A stretch of 64,000 nt of DNA from Tetrastigma voinierianum. Taxonomy: Eukaryota > Streptophyta > Magnoliopsida > Vitales > Vitaceae. The position numbers and the translations under genes were made by a program. Under the pieces are notes generated by a model that worked only from the letters and a program-made list of their open reading frames with translations, searched no databases and had not been told where the DNA came from. How positions within the stretch are numbered: the stretch's first letter is position 1; each line of letters starts with the position of its first letter. The stretch spans positions 372,001-436,000 of the forward strand of contig JAEQBH010003872.1 in the NCBI GenBank assembly GCA_016808115.1, read 5' to 3'. Shown here one piece after another: positions 23,816 through 37,434 of this stretch.

Positions 23816-25390
23816 ATTGATTTATTCAAAAAAATTATTTATTCATTTTTTTATTAGATTTTTTATTAATTATATTTAGTAATTCTAAAATTTTAAATAA
23901 CTTTGACATTTATCTTAAAAACATAATAATTTATTAAAGTTATTTAAAAAAACTAAATATCTCAAATCTTAATTTTTCTTTAAAAACAAGTAACTATAAG
24001 AACATCATATAAGTACTATTTTTCTACATCATATAGAGAGAAATTATTTATCAAAAAAATGATAAACAATTAATCTTTCAAAAAAAAAAAAAAAGAAAGT
24101 TAAAAAGATTAGAAGTTTTAATTCTAATAAGATTAAATTTGATAATAATAAAAATTAAAATAAATAAATATCTATGAATTTTTATTTTATTTATATATAT
24201 TTTTTAATTTTAAATTAGATATTTACAGAAGCTACTTTTTTTTTTTTTTTTTACCTCATCTGAAGTTACTTATTTGACATTGATCCAACTATTCGTAAAC
24301 TTCATTTAATCAAAGCTTCAATAATCAGCACCAATTATGAATTGCAAACGAAAATTTGTCTCAATGATTGGTTTTAGAAACATTACGATTTCAGCATTTC
24401 TTCACAATTCATTAAATAATTTTACAAATCATGATGATCTGTTTGGACTGTTTTACTTTTTGATTTTAATAAATTTGGTAAAAGAAATTTCCAAAACAAA
24501 CATATTTGATTTTTTCTAAATTTTAAAAATTAAACTACAAAATTATCTTATCACCAACTCACCATCATTTTATATTTATTATCTATTAAAATAACAATAT
24601 ATGAGTTCCACTTATAGGAATAGAATTTGAGGGGAAAATATAAGAGAGAGAAAGAAATAAAATTTGAGGGAAGAAAATAAGAAGAAAAGTAAAAGAAAAA
24701 AATTGAAGAAAGAAAAATGAAGCAAATTTACAATATATTATTTTTATTTGCTATCATTTAACTCATCAATATAAAAATTAAATAATATAAAAATTTGTAA
24801 ATTTTCAATTAATTTTATTTATACTTGATTTCCCTTTTAGATTTTCGTTAAACAATCAAGTATAAAAAATAATTTTTATAATATTTTTTCTTTCTTTAAT
24901 ACTTTCCTATAAAAAAAAAAAAACTTTATGAACCAAACACAACTCTTAAAATTTCAAATTAATGATAAAATAAGATTGAGGTGTGGTGTATCATATATAT
25001 GAATTTTTTTTTCTAGAAAATTCATCGCTTATCATTTAAAAACTTTTAACCAACTATAACTAAGACCCTTTTATTTTTCATTTCTCATTAAAAAATATAC
25101 AAGCATCCTATCCTATTTTAATTTCCTTAAATTTGCTTAGGTATAAGAAGTTCATACTCAAAAAAACACAAGGGTATGTTTGGTATTTATAAAAATTTGA
25201 AATGAAAAAATAGAGTGGAAAAGAAAAAATAGAAAAGAAAAAAGAGTTAATTTTGGTACATCATTTTTATTTATTACTTTAAACTTATTTTATTTATATT
25301 AGATAACTTTATAATATAAGATTTTAAATAAATCGATCAATATTTAATTTTGTAAGATTTTTTGAGAAAATCATTCATAAATATTTATTA
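23816..25390. other. AT-rich spacer with MITE-like debris
   Basis: No coding region is supported. There is a poly-T run at 24237-24252. Strings such as CTGTTTGGAC (near 24437), AACCAAACACAAC (near 24930) and GTATGTTTGGTA (near 25172) look like ends of degraded hAT-type MITEs, but I cannot pair them convincingly. The 60-codon open frame at 24337-24519 shows no family signature. Confidence 0.5.
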
Positions 25391-25725
25391 TTATTATTTT
25401 TCAATAACCAAAAACAACCAAAAGCTTCAAGTTCAACACGCTTAACACGAATCCAATTATTGAGGTTGTGGAGCCTTGCATGTGGAGGTCTGAAAAGGGC
25501 TTCAATTATTAATGCCGATAAGTGAAAACAGCTGTGGCTTTGATGAAAGTAGAAAAGGTGGAAATATGAAAATGATGTGACCTGTCATTGTGCATGGAAA
25601 ATATAAAAGATGGAGACACATAATTCGAGGCATGTGCTCCAAAATTTATTTCACTCTCATCGTCTTCGTTGAAGATAAAATTACTTGGCCATAATTTATT
25701 ATACGTCTTAATAATGAAAACCACG
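25391..25725 (+). repeat. Partial copy of the A/B/C repeat
   Basis: This resembles 30500-30790 and 31310-31530: AACCAAAA.CAACCAAAA, GGTCTGAAAAGGGCTTC, ATTATTAATGC, GATGTGACCTGT, GGAGACACATAATTCGAGG and AAATTACTTGGCCATAATTTAT occur in the same order. It abuts the orphan NLR flank that begins at about 25782. Confidence 0.7.
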
Positions 25726-25781
25726 GGAGAAGGGAAAGAGAGGGAAGAGAGAATGGACGACCAAAAAAGGGGGACAAAAGT

Positions 25782-26640
25782 TCTCCGTAATCAAAAGTGA
25801 AAGATAGGAATTCTAGATGAGAAAAGCAAACTGGAGAGAGGATAGAAATGATGTGTTTGGATATGGCGCTGAATATGAAGGGTTGTTAGCCAAACTATGG
25901 ACTATGAAGACAGATGGGATTATTATTATTATTATTTTTTTGGGGAGATGATAACAGATCATAAAATAGGAGGAAAGTAGGAAGAGAGGGAAGGAAATGA
26001 AGGCAGCAGAGTTGAAGGAAACACAGGTGAATCTGAGTGAAGTTAGGAGCGGATGATGAAATGGGAAAGATTACCAGAACCAGAACTTGGTGATGAATAG
26101 ATTACCAAACTCAGACAGACGGGATTTTTTGTTTTGTTTTGCTTTTTGTCTTTTTGTGGTTTTGTTGGAAAACAGAGAAAAGAGAAGGGAAGGAAACAAA
26201 GCAGGAATAAGAAGAAACTAAAAGAAGAGAAAAGAGAGCAAGAAATGTAAAGGAGATGAGAGTATTTGTTCCAATGGACAATGGAGGGATGGCGATCAGA
26301 GTAGGACAATGGAATTGGGGGGTTTCGTTGGAAAAAGAGTTGAGGAAATGAAAGTAAAGAAGGAAATGAAGGGAGCAGAGTTTGTCTTCCAAACAGAGAT
26401 CGAGGTAATGAATGAAACAGAGGTGAAACTCATGAAACAGAGTGAAGAGATGAGGAATGCTTGTAATTTGATTCAGTGAGATAAAATGAGAACCAGGAAG
26501 GAAGGAAGGAAAGTGTTTTGGGAAGCAAAAACAAATTAAAGCCTGAATAATGTAAACACTGAAGAGGATATTGATTTATGATCATTTGAGCTGAATGTGA
26601 CTAATTAATAAAAGATGGATGGAAGACCTGCTTAATTATT
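25782..26640. repeat. Orphan second copy of the NLR 5' flank
   Basis: This is colinear with 13770-14190 upstream of the NLR ATG. Shared blocks in order are CTCCGTAATCAAAAG, GATGAGAAAAGCAAACTGGA, a T-rich run then GGGGGATG/GGGGAGATG, AGGGAAGGAAATGAAGG, TCCAAACAGAGATCGAGGT, GATTTATGAT and GCTGAATGTGACTAATTAAT. It is longer than the original because part of it is internally duplicated (GGAAATGAAGG..AGCAGAG occurs at about 25990 and 26365). No NLR coding DNA lies on its gene-proximal side (left of 25782); there is repeat DNA instead. Minus-strand frames at 26043-26392 are low-complexity. Confidence 0.75.
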
Positions 26641-26685
26641 ATGGGTACCTGCTACCTGCAACCGCTTACGTTCACATAAATATTT

Positions 26686-28711
26686 GGGCAATTGTGTTTT
26701 ATGTACCCAAGGGGAAAGAAATTAACAAATGAGGGCCCAAGGAAAAAGAATCCAACAAAAAGGTATCTTTATGAATTTTATTTCCAAAAAGAGGCACTAA
26801 AAAAGTAACACCCCAAACTGCCCCTCCCTCAAAGTAAATCCCCAAACTACCCACCAACCCCACCGCACCCCACCCCCGCTAGGACAGCCTCCCCAACCCC
26901 ACCAAGCCATTATTTTATTATTTTTAATTTTTAATTTTTTAATTAAAATTTTATGATATATATATATAAATTATGAAAATATAAAAATAATAACTAATCA
27001 TATAATACAAATATAAAAATATAAAAATAAATTATATAATCTTTAATATAAAAATATATTTATTTATAATAACTAATCATCTATTCAACAAATAAATATT
27101 AATTTATATTTATATTTATATTTTTATAAAATAGTTCTTATCCATTGTTTACTCAAATTTGTATTGACTAAAATTTTTAGATTCATGATATTTTTACATT
27201 TATTATATTTCATATTTTGAATCTATTTTTATATTTTAAATTTTTCATGTAACATTAAACATAAATTTTTTAAAAATAAAAAATACTATTCACCACAAGT
27301 TAAAAATTATGTAAAAATAACAATATCAATATTTAAAAGTATAATTCCAAATGTTAATATCAGTTTTTACGTATAAGCGAACTTTGGATTATGATGCTTA
27401 GTAAGCTAGGACTTGAGCCTCAAACCCATGCCCTTTATATGTCCACTCCCAACATTTAAATCTTTAGACATTCTGTCGTATTAGATAGATATGATAGATA
27501 AATGTTAATATATACTTAAAACTATTTTTAAAATGAAATAAATCATGAAAAACTATTAATATAAATTTCATTTCATATAATAAAAAAAGAATGATAATTT
27601 TTAAGAGTATTTAATTTAAAAATATTTGAAGAAAGATAAGAGTTATAAATTTAAAATATTTATGTTTTTATTTTAAATTAATAATAAAATTATTTTATAA
27701 TTATATTTTTAAACATTGATATCATTATTATATATTATATTAATTTTAGATATTAATATTTGTTACATATAAATAAAATAATGTTAGCATTTACTAAGTA
27801 GATAATTTTAAGAGTGTGAATAGTATTTTTTTTTATTTTTATTTTTCAAAAAATAATATTAAATTCTATAAGAATTTAAAAAATATAAAAATAGATTCAA
27901 AATATGAAAATTTTAAATATAAAAATATTATGAATATAAAAGAAAATAAATTTTATATGCAATATTAATAAAATTTTAAAATCCAGTTGTTTATTATATT
28001 GTTAATTATTATAGATGAACTATTAATTATTATAGATGAATGTATATATTATTTTTATTTAAAAAATATAAAAATATTTTTTACCTAGATATTAATATTT
28101 ATAATTGTACTTTTAAAAATCGATTTCATTATTTTTAGGTTATATTTAACTAGTGTGAATAGTATTTTTATTTTTATTTTTCAAAATTTTATGTTTAATA
28201 TTCTATAAAAAATTTAAAATATAAAATATATTCAAAATATGAAAATTATAAATATAAAAATATTATGAATATTTTAAAAAAGAAAATCAAATTTACAAAA
28301 CATTATTTTAAAATATTAATATTTATTTAACAGATGATTAATTATTAAAAATAAATATATTTTATATTAACATTAAGTTATTTAATATATTAATTACAAA
28401 TAATACTAAAATTAGATTTTAATTAAAAAATTAAAAGTAAAAAAAAATGGTGTGGGTGCGTTGGATGGGAGGCTCAGGCATGGGGTGGGCTAGGTGGGAG
28501 GGAGGGAGGTTGGGTCCGCGTTGGTTGGCTGGGTGGAGAGGGGGGCAGGTAGGGAGGGGCTTTTTGGGAATGAGTGTTTTGACCACTTTTTGTGAAAAAA
28601 AATTCTCAAAGTTACCTTTTTTTGAAATACAATTCCCAAAGTTACATTCTTTTTATTTAGGCCCTCAATTTTTCATTTCTTTATCCTTGAGTACCTAAAA
28701 CACAATTACCC
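26686..28711. mobile_element. Non-autonomous MULE with very long TIRs
   Basis: The left end is GGGCAATTGTGTTTTATGTA and the right end, reverse-complemented, is GGGTAATTGTGTTTTAGGTA. The inverted similarity continues inward for about 560-615 bp (26686-27300 against 28140-28711), including the C-rich/G-rich blocks near 26820-26900 and 28445-28560. The flanks are a 9-bp TSD with one mismatch: TAAATATTT (26677-26685) and TAACTATTT (28712-28720). Copy A has the uninterrupted site at 21651-21659. The core (27300-28140) is AT-rich, contains another direct copy of the inner TIR edge (about 27815-27960) and encodes nothing recognisable. Confidence 0.88.
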
Positions 28712-28720
28712 TAACTATTT

Positions 28721-31600
28721 TCGCCGGAGGTGTACGTAATGACTTAATTTCTGAGTACGTAGGTCAGACTGTCAAAGTTGTACGTGTTGTTCCTACTCAT
28801 TCATGAATGCATTCACTCTCCTTCAATGCGTTTCATCTCCTCCTTTTAACCCCTCCCCCACCCCCATCTACCCACTTTCCCTTCCCTATTAATACAACCA
28901 TCCATATATGTACGACTCTCCAATGTCTCCATCTCCATTTCCTCCACTCCTCCATAACCTGTCTCCTTCAATCTCCATTAATGGAGTCCCACTACAAGCC
29001 AAGCCTCCCTCAAATTACCATAGCAAAGGAATCTGTAAAGAACAACATTAATTAGTCACATGTCATATGATTTATTGAAAATGATCTCAATTTATTCACA
29101 TGTAAAAACTGGTTTTTACAAAGGAAACCATAATTGTATCATTCATTTAATTTTCATTCAAGATTCTACTCTAGGAACTATAAATTAATAATGAGCTGTA
29201 TCATCATTTTAATTTCCTTTCCTTTTAAAGATTCAATTGTTGGTAATTTATTTATTTATTTTTAATAATTTAAAAAAAAATTATCTCTTTTACATGCTAT
29301 AAGAGGATATTTTGAACAAAAACATTAAAAATTGCTTTAATTGAATATTATTCTTTATAAAACCATTATTTTGAATCCAAACTCTGAGAGGGCCAACATT
29401 ATATTTACTTTAAGAGCATTATTGAATTCAAAAGCATTTTAGTTTTAGTCATAATTATTGAAATCTACAATTATTTTTAAATATTTTTCATTTTTATTAA
29501 TAAAAAAATCGTCAACATCCTTTACACGAGTTATTAAGTTGTTGTGGAGCTCTTGCATCTGCACTCTGCAAAGGACTTCCATTATTAATGCAAGTAAGTG
29601 AAAACAGCATTTGCATTGGAAGTGAAGAAAATAGAGAAAGGTGAAAATATAAAACATGATGTGACCTGTGCATGAAAAGTAGAAAAGTTTGGAGACTCGA
29701 GGAATTTGGCCACGAAATTTATTTCTCATCTTCATTGGCTATAAAATTACTTGGCCATAATTTATGGGAAAAGATGTAAAACCTTGTCATATTTTTTCAA
29801 ATTTCTCATTTACACTCAAATATTTATTTATATTCATAAACAAATATTATAAGAATTAAAAATAAAAATCATTTTTACATTAGTAGTGCATTATTATAAA
29901 AAATAATTACCTTATAGGTAAAGAGTAATGATTATAAAGAATTAACCCCAAAGCTTATCCTAAAAGTATAATTTATCCTAAAAGTACATCTTCTTTTTCG
30001 TTTATTCTTTTTCTACCTCTCAATCGTGACGATATTCATTTTCTTGTTCTTTATATTTTACATCATCGTCTTCTTCTGTTTTTCTTTTCTTTTTCATTAG
30101 TCATGATTTTCATCCCATCACTTCTTCATCTTTCTCACATTCTTTCGATGACATCAAACCATCTACGATAAGTTAATCCAAAAAACCCTAACTTTTTCTC
30201 GCGGACACCATTACAAAAGTATTAAAAGTTAATATTATTTTTTATAAAACGGTTATTTTGAACCTTGAGAGGGTCAACATCGTATTTACTACAAGAGCAT
30301 TATTGACTTCAAAAGCATTCTAGTATCGTGATGATTACTGGAATCTATAATTATTTTTAAATACTTTTGGGTTAAGATTCAAAAGCATTCTAGCTAGTTT
30401 AGTGATAATTACTGAAATCTACAATTATTTTTAAATACTTTTGGGTTAAGATATAAAAGGCACGTTTTTATATAAAAACCTCGTTCTTAACCCAATATTT
30501 TTTCATTTTCATTAACCAAAAAAAACCAAAATCGTCAACTTCCTTTACACGGATCCTCATTCTGCAGGTCTGAAAAGGTTCCATTATTAATGTCAGAAAA
30601 CAGCTGTGGCAATGAAAGTGAAAAAACACTAGAAAAAGGTTAAAATATGAAACATGATGTGACCAGTGCATGGAAAGTAGAAAAGTGCGGAGGCACATAA
30701 TTCGAGGCTTGTGGCTACAAAATTTATTTCCATCCATGTCTTCATTGACTATAAAATTATTTGGCCATAATTTATGGGGAAAGATGAAAAACCTTCTCAT
30801 ATTTTTTCAAATTTCTCATTTACAGTCAAACTTTTTTATCTAAAAAAGATCCTGATATTTATCTCCGTAATTGGGAGAATTATGATTCAGGGTCTTATAG
30901 ACCCTCTTGTTTTATAAAAAAGACAGGAAAACCTGAAATCAAATTTAAGACCTAAAGCTCAGGATATCTAATATAATTAAAATCAAGGACAGTAATAATT
31001 AAAAATGTCAAAACTACCCTTACCCACCTCTCACCCAAGCAACTCACCTAGCCCATTCCCTCCAACCCCAATCGGTACCCACGCTCACACAACCTCACAC
31101 CCGGCTTCTTTTTATTTTATTTTTCTTTTGATTTTTACTTTTGTTTTGTTTTTTTTTTAATTTTATTATTTACAATCAGTCTTCAAGGTTTCTTTCCTTT
31201 TTATTATGTTTTCTTTTCTTATAATCACCTCCATTTAAATAAGAATTAAATTTTATAATTTTTAACTTATGTTATAAGATAATATCTTATTTTTAATTAT
31301 TTTCAAAATATACTTAACAAGTCCCAAAAGGGCTTCCATTATTAATGCTAGTTGTGTCATTGGCATTGAAAAAAATAGAAAAATGTAGAAATATGAAACA
31401 TGATGCGAGATGTCCATGGAAAATACAAAGGACGGAGACACATAATTCGAGGAATGTGGCTCTGAATTTATTTCCCTTTCGTTATCTTCGTAGACTATAA
31501 GATTACTAGGCCATACTTTATTATGTCTTAACAAATACACTTGAATTAATTCAACTAGTTTATATAGTTTATATAGTTTATATGAGGGGATTTCGTTATG
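28721..31600 (+). repeat. Low-copy repeat, copy B
   Basis: This continues copy A's order right of the MULE: GTACGTAATG.CTTAATTTCT, CACTCTCCTTCAAT, CTATTAATACAACCAT, CTCCATAACCT.TCTCC and AACATTAATTAGTCACATGT. It holds two related sub-units (about 29280-29830 and 30220-30860) around a CTT-rich middle (29990-30200), and a further short partial unit at 31310-31540. The small open frames here read through repeat DNA and have no protein signature. Confidence 0.72.
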
Positions 31601-31875
31601 ATTCAACGATATGGTGCATTCATATTTAGGATTTCATTTCGTACATAATAGTATTTTTTATCTCATTTTTCGTTTTTAAAAGCAAATTTTAAAAACAATT
31701 TGCAAATGTATTACTTTTCAATTTTTATTTTTATTTGACTTCTATTTTTAAAAATAAATTTAGTAATGAAAAATTATAATTCAATTCACCCGCATCATTT
31801 TATTTCCTGAATCAACGACATGGGAAGAATAAAGAAAGTAATTCAATTTTTTAAAAAAAAGAATTATATGAATTG

Positions 31876-33100
31876 TGACGCCTGCAAACTGATGTTGCCG
31901 CGCTGACAACCCGTCGACCGCGAAAATCTATACGCCTCAGACACAGACACACACATGAATAAAATAACCACTTGAACCTACATGTCATACTCATCCAAAT
32001 ACATTCAACCCAATTATATTACATGATTTAAGAGTTACTACATCACTCTTATTTCAAACATATATTAAAATCTACAATTCTAATACATGTTATACCAAAA
32101 ACTCCAAAGCCACAACCCGACTTTCTTCAAAATCGCCTCAAGATGGTCAGCTCTTCTCTCGAACACCTCTCGCACCGAATGATATTCCTCACTGTGGTGA
32201 GCTTACGCCAAGAAATAAATTACCCTAAATAAAGCTACTCCCCCACCTGCCGCGATACGCAAATCTATTCAACGTGAAACACACACCTGGCAACACGATC
32301 ATAACTGAACGCTATTACGCCCATTCCCACGTCTTCGAAATTCACCAACTCCCTCACACTTTCCTGGCCATGTATGAGTAAAAATAATCGCTTTCAAAAC
32401 AAAACTTGTTGTTCTCGAAAAACACACTATCAGAGTTTTTGAAAAGTATCAATCCACCCTTTGAGGTGAATTGGTTGGGGAACTTTCCGAAACAGTCACG
32501 ATCCTCATCCGAAATGATATGTTGGACCATCTCCCAACCCAATTCTCCGGAAAATCATCCACTGAAATTCCTTTCGCAACCATGTTCGTTTTTCTTTTCT
32601 TTCATGCCACGCACTCACACCTAATTTCTGCGTTACCCGCGCATATGAAAATGCATTATGCCATTTCAACACAACTTATGCAACATATGCCAATACATCA
32701 TCATGCATATATTGACACAAATTAAATCATCACCTCATGCTAACACACCAAATTCCATGCATTAGCATATTAAATTCCGCCCACCTGGGCCATTCGCCTC
32801 AAGAATTTCAGCGATACAACATACTTTATTTTGGCCCAATCTATACAAACCCGGGACTGATTTTAACTGTCCCAAAACATAATAGTGGGCTGTCCATGGG
32901 CAGCCCACTCACCCAACATCGGTTCCACTTTGTGAAGCCGAATTCCATGGTCATTTCTGGCCTCATACACACCAAAACACAATTTATTACATAAATCACA
33001 CCACAGTCGCCTCAAATGGGCCGTGTGGATCGCCCAAACGGGTTCCAAAAAGCTCGACACCCGGTCCCAGTTTTGGGGACCGATCAAACGACCTCACCAT
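31876..33100 (-). repeat. 3' LTR of the old minus-strand family B gypsy element, part 1
   Basis: On the plus strand it opens TGACGCC, the complement of the CA end of family B LTRs, and is colinear with 59751-60052 plus 62013-62930 (shared TACATGTCATACTCATCCAA, AATTCTAATACATGTTATAC, TCATCATGCATATATTGACA). The LTR is cut at 33100 by the family A element and resumes at 56092. AATTG (31871-31875) is the likely target-site base run. The 275 bp to its left are AT-rich without features. Confidence 0.75.
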
Positions 33101-35948
33101 CGTAACGACCCGCATTTCAGATAATACAAAGTTTTTTGAATCACATTTACCAAGTTTTTACCAAGTTTTTAACCAAATTACCAAATCCATAAGTATATGG
33201 ACCCAAGTCGATTCTTTGATAATTTTGTAGTCGTAATTAAAACACCATTTTGGTAGCCTCGTCGATACGAGTTTATGGGATCGGTTGAACGCCAAATCCG
33301 ACTTACCTGACAAGAAGTTATGGCCCTCGACAAGTTCAAACAAAGAGTATTTTATCAATGTCCAAATCTCGGCCGATTTTTACTAAACAACCCTAGGCCT
33401 CTATATAAGCCTAGTTTTACGCAAGAAGTGAGGATCCAACCCCAAACTCCAGAGAAAAATTAAAAACCCGTGGGATCTCGAACCGGGTCGCTTTCGGAAT
33501 TCGCTGTGCTATTCAGGTTTTAGCCGTGGGAGCCGATTCCGGCCACCCCCTTGCTACACGCGCCGGCCAGAGAGGAGCGCCACCACCGAACAATCTTGTC
33601 AGAAAATTTCACGCCAACCGCCACAACGCCCAGACTGGCCGGCGAACACGGCGGCCGCGCCACTCCGGTCGCCGGATTTTTGCAATTTTTCGGCCATTCC
33701 AGGCCGACTCATACCTCTCTCCCACTATTTTTGGACCCTTTGAACTCATTCCAGTGGTCATTTTCTCCAGATTCATCACCGTTTGAAAGATACGATGAAA
33801 ACAAATTTGGCCGACGGTTGGATCAAGTTTTCCTGGGCCACCACACAACAACCCCTTGACCAAGGTATGGTACCGACGCTGCTTCCTCGCCTCTCGCTTC
33901 CTGCTGATATAAAGTTTGTAAAATTTGGATGTCGCTTGGTTAGTTTTCCATTTTCGGTCATTTATAATTAAGCGAAAAATGTTTGACCGAAATTGACAAA
34001 GAATGGTCAATTAGGAAAATTGAAGTCGATTGGTGAAATTGATGTTTTTATGATTTATCGGAAGGTTCACTAAAAATCATTTCCCGATGAAAAGCCCACT
34101 CGGGGTAACTGTCTATAAAATACACTGTATAACGACTGCCTGGAATTCAATTTATAATTTCAAGGCTCTAAAATTATTCTAAGACATTTGGGGCATCCCA
34201 ATGTCTTTGATTAAGTTATTGGAGCCTAAATGATATTTTATTATATTACAGGCAATCACGTTGAGCTTGGAGACGATCCCCGCAGGGAGCAGGTGGATCG
34301 AGCATATGTGGGCCAGGAGCCATTATACGCTTTAAATGCTTTAGGTGTTGTTATGATATATAATTGTGGTTAATTATTTTATATATACATGATTTGATCG
34401 AATGGTTGGTTATGCATAAAGATAATTATCTGCTTTTATATAAACGAGTTATCATTTTATGTGAATTTTGTCAACATTTTAAATATTTGGAAATTTTACT
34501 GAGTTCATGGATAAATTTGTGGTATTCAAATATTGTGTTACATGGATTGAGGTTTTAAACCACTTTGAAAATTATTGATTTAAGAAATGGATTTTGAGAG
34601 GCAGGATTTTAAGCACAGTTAAATATTGTCAAAGCTTACGTGCTTAAAACTGGTTATGGTGAATATTTTATCGTGGTTTCCTCGATTTTCGCAAGATGAA
34701 TCGATGAATTGAAATTCATCAATATATTCGACGAGTGGTTGAAACTAAATTTTTATAATTCCCAATTTATAACACGCATCGCTTAAGATAATGCCATCAG
34801 CTTATTACTCATGTTAGTTGTTATAAATTGATGTACCATATAAGCACTGTAGCCGATTCAAGATTTATATTACAAAGGTAATCGAGTTTGCCACCTGTCG
34901 TGAGGTTGGCTCACCTAACGGTTATACATTATTTCCACAAATGCGGAGGTTGGTTTCACTCAACTAAGTTATATATTACTCACACGGAGGTTGGCTTCAT
35001 CAACGGTCATACATTATCGTGAGGCTCTGGGTTTACCCGACGGTTCATCATCATGTATTATTATTATTATTCTACAAATCGACACCTTCGATGTCAGTCG
35101 AGGCAAGGTCTCACTCTGGCTACACGGCATATGGTATGGTACATCGTTGGTTTATATTATGAGGTAATCATCGTTGGTTTCTATGGTGTGGTACATATTG
35201 TTGGTTTCTGAGTAAGCTATAACCATTTCAATATTTATGGTTATTGTATTTTATGATCATTCTAACATGATGTCTGGCACTCACATGCCTTTTCAATTTT
35301 GATGTTGTGAATAAAATCAGACATAATTTTCTTAATAATAATTTCGTTAAATTCCTTTGGAGCATGAATCTCATATTGTTGGCTCGGGATATAATTGTTT
35401 GTGAAATGATCTGCTGGGAACCTGCAGCCCCACGTGAGGCAGTCTTGAAAGAAGAAAATTTCGAAAATGAAAACATTATTTTCCTTATAAATTATGTCAT
35501 TCACTGAGATTTATTATCTCACGTTTTATTGTTTTAAATCCCTTCCCTAGGTCCAGTAAATATAGAGACCTACCTCGCGCCGCCTCTACATCACTCTTCT
35601 CGCGACGCCAGATTCTATCTATCTATTTGTCTTTATTTATTGGACTTATGTATTTTCATTTGTACCCCTAAATTCGCAAACACTCTTAGAATGCTCTTAT
35701 CTTAGCATTGAACTCATATGAGTCTTTATTATGTGTGTTTGTGGTTATGACCTACAGTAAGATAGGTAGGTTGTGGATTTGAGCTGTTGTGGATCTTTAT
35801 ATATATTTGAGGTATTATATTAATAATATACGTGTTTACTTTCTTCTTAAAGTAGGTTCCATCGATATTTCCCTGCATCATTCAAAGGATTTCACTAGGC
35901 GGACCACCCGGAAATCCCGGGAGGGGCATCCCGGCTCTGGCCCTGTCG
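33101..35948 (+). repeat. Family A 5' LTR
   Basis: This pairs with 53116-56091. A/T-rich segments are nearly identical (for example around 34480-34610 against 54475-54600), whereas G/C-containing segments differ by many small indels. The start is degenerate (cGTAACGACC against TGTAAAATCT). The end lies near GTCGC at 35948, just before TGGTA. The LTR's own small open frames (33526-33859 and others) are not genes. Confidence 0.8.
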
Positions 35949-37140
35949 CCTGGTACGTATTTCCAGGCTCCCTAACCTCGGGGGCTGTACATCACGCGCA
36001 ACTCATCCAAAGGTTTTGTATACCTTCCTAACCTTATCCTTGAAATTGATTCTGCTTTCATTTATTCTTGAACTGCTCTTCCTTCCGATGGCGCACGTAT
36101 AGACGTAGTCCCAGAGGCTTCGTGGAAAGTCTGATGCACCTACTTACGAGAATTGCCGAGCGCCCGTCTGATCACCGAGAGGAGTGGGTTTACCGGTGTT
36201 ATCATGATCACCAGAGGACTTGAGCAAAGGTTTTGATGGCTCCACAGATCTTCATGGTGGTTTTATCCCGGCGATGACATCACGTAGAAGATTTTAATAC
36301 AGTAAGGCAATGGTCCTGATGAGACAAAGTCTGATAGCGTGTTTCTCGCTAGTGGGGTGCGTGTTAGCCGGTGGGCGATGAGAGGATTCAGAGACGCTAC
36401 ACCCGGGGCACATCATGACTGCCACACCGAAGTTTTGCTCCCCGTACTTTATCGGTACTCAAGAGGCTAGAGTTTGAGACGCCACCGTGGTAGCATGACG
36501 CTCGAGTAACAGCGCAAGTTTGTGAGAGTTATCGGATTGGCCCCAATTTGGTCATGATGAGGTCGCTGAAGGAAGAGGGAGGTTCTCGATGGATTGAGTG
36601 AGCCGATAGCTTTGAGCCTCTCAGTTCCGAATATCCCACGATCGGGTCGATGAGAGACGCCACTCTAAAAAGGTGGGAGAGGCGCACTCGATACACCCAA
36701 AATTAATCGTCGATCATATGATGGATCGTTTCTCAGAGCCCCAATGTGGATCATCTAAGAGGGTAGTTTCAAATTGGATCTTCAGCAACAGAGGATCCAA
36801 AGTGGAGACAGACGTGGTGCCAGAGGTAGCAGGTTTCAGAGAGGTGGGATATACATATGGTTCCGATTTCCCCGACGTTGAGCAAGGGCGAGCCATTTCC
36901 TCGCAGATCCGCGTACGCAGGTGGCTCCGCTCGACCTGTATGCCACAAGAAGATCCGGGCGATGGACTATGCCGCTGGGATAATGTATGCCAAAGGCGGG
37001 CAGACAGAGCATTTCGTGAGGGACTCCCCTATCGAGGATCCAAACTTCAGATCAGAGTCTCAGGTCGTGCCTGGGCCTAGCCGGCTAGTGGGCACGGAGG
37101 ACTGGATACAGATGCAAGGCACTTGTCTCCTTTAGCACGG
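35949..37140 (+). pseudogene. Family A gag remnant with ruined zinc knuckle
   Basis: This is the capsid-like region of the gypsy element, expected to package element RNA. The N-terminal part is too shifted to read as one frame. The position and a CCHC-like relic identify it: at 36986-37027 the reading YAKGGQTEHFVRDS stands where a CxxCxxxGHxxxxC knuckle is expected. All three cysteines and the glycine are replaced (Cys to Tyr, Gly and Ser; Gly to Glu) and only the His-Phe-Val-Arg-Asp core remains. Part of the region (36673-37080) stays open over about 135 codons. The link to gag rests on this relic and on position just upstream of the protease/RT remnant. Confidence 0.6.
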
Positions 37141-37434
37141 ACAACAATATGACCAAATGGCTAGAGGCAAGGGACAGAGAGGATCTACTCACCTTCTAGG
37201 AGGCAAGAGTTTATATGACTAAGCAGAGGCACAAAGAATTTTATCGTGGTGATGTACATTATCTATTTTTTTTGGTGACAATGCAGCAGATTCATTAACC
37301 TGGGGTGGGTTACACACTCTTTATTTCATATGAGTATGCCAGACGAGCTCGATGACCTAATTCCCTTTGGGATGTGTTTCGAGATTGCCACACCCACATG
37401 AGTCTCCTATGGCCTAGCCTATGCTTTCAAGTGG

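Noticed and set aside
26043..26392. Ser/Phe-rich minus-strand frames of 88-93 codons in the orphan NLR flank
   Set aside because: The purine-rich DNA gives low-complexity translations; the homologous flank at 13.9-14.1 kb reads differently.
28447..28698. Gly/Trp-rich 83-codon frame
   Set aside because: It lies entirely in the G-rich part of the MULE right TIR.
33526..34010. Overlapping frames of 86-133 codons on both strands
   Set aside because: They are inside the family A LTR; the equivalent region 53489-53937 does not keep the same frames.
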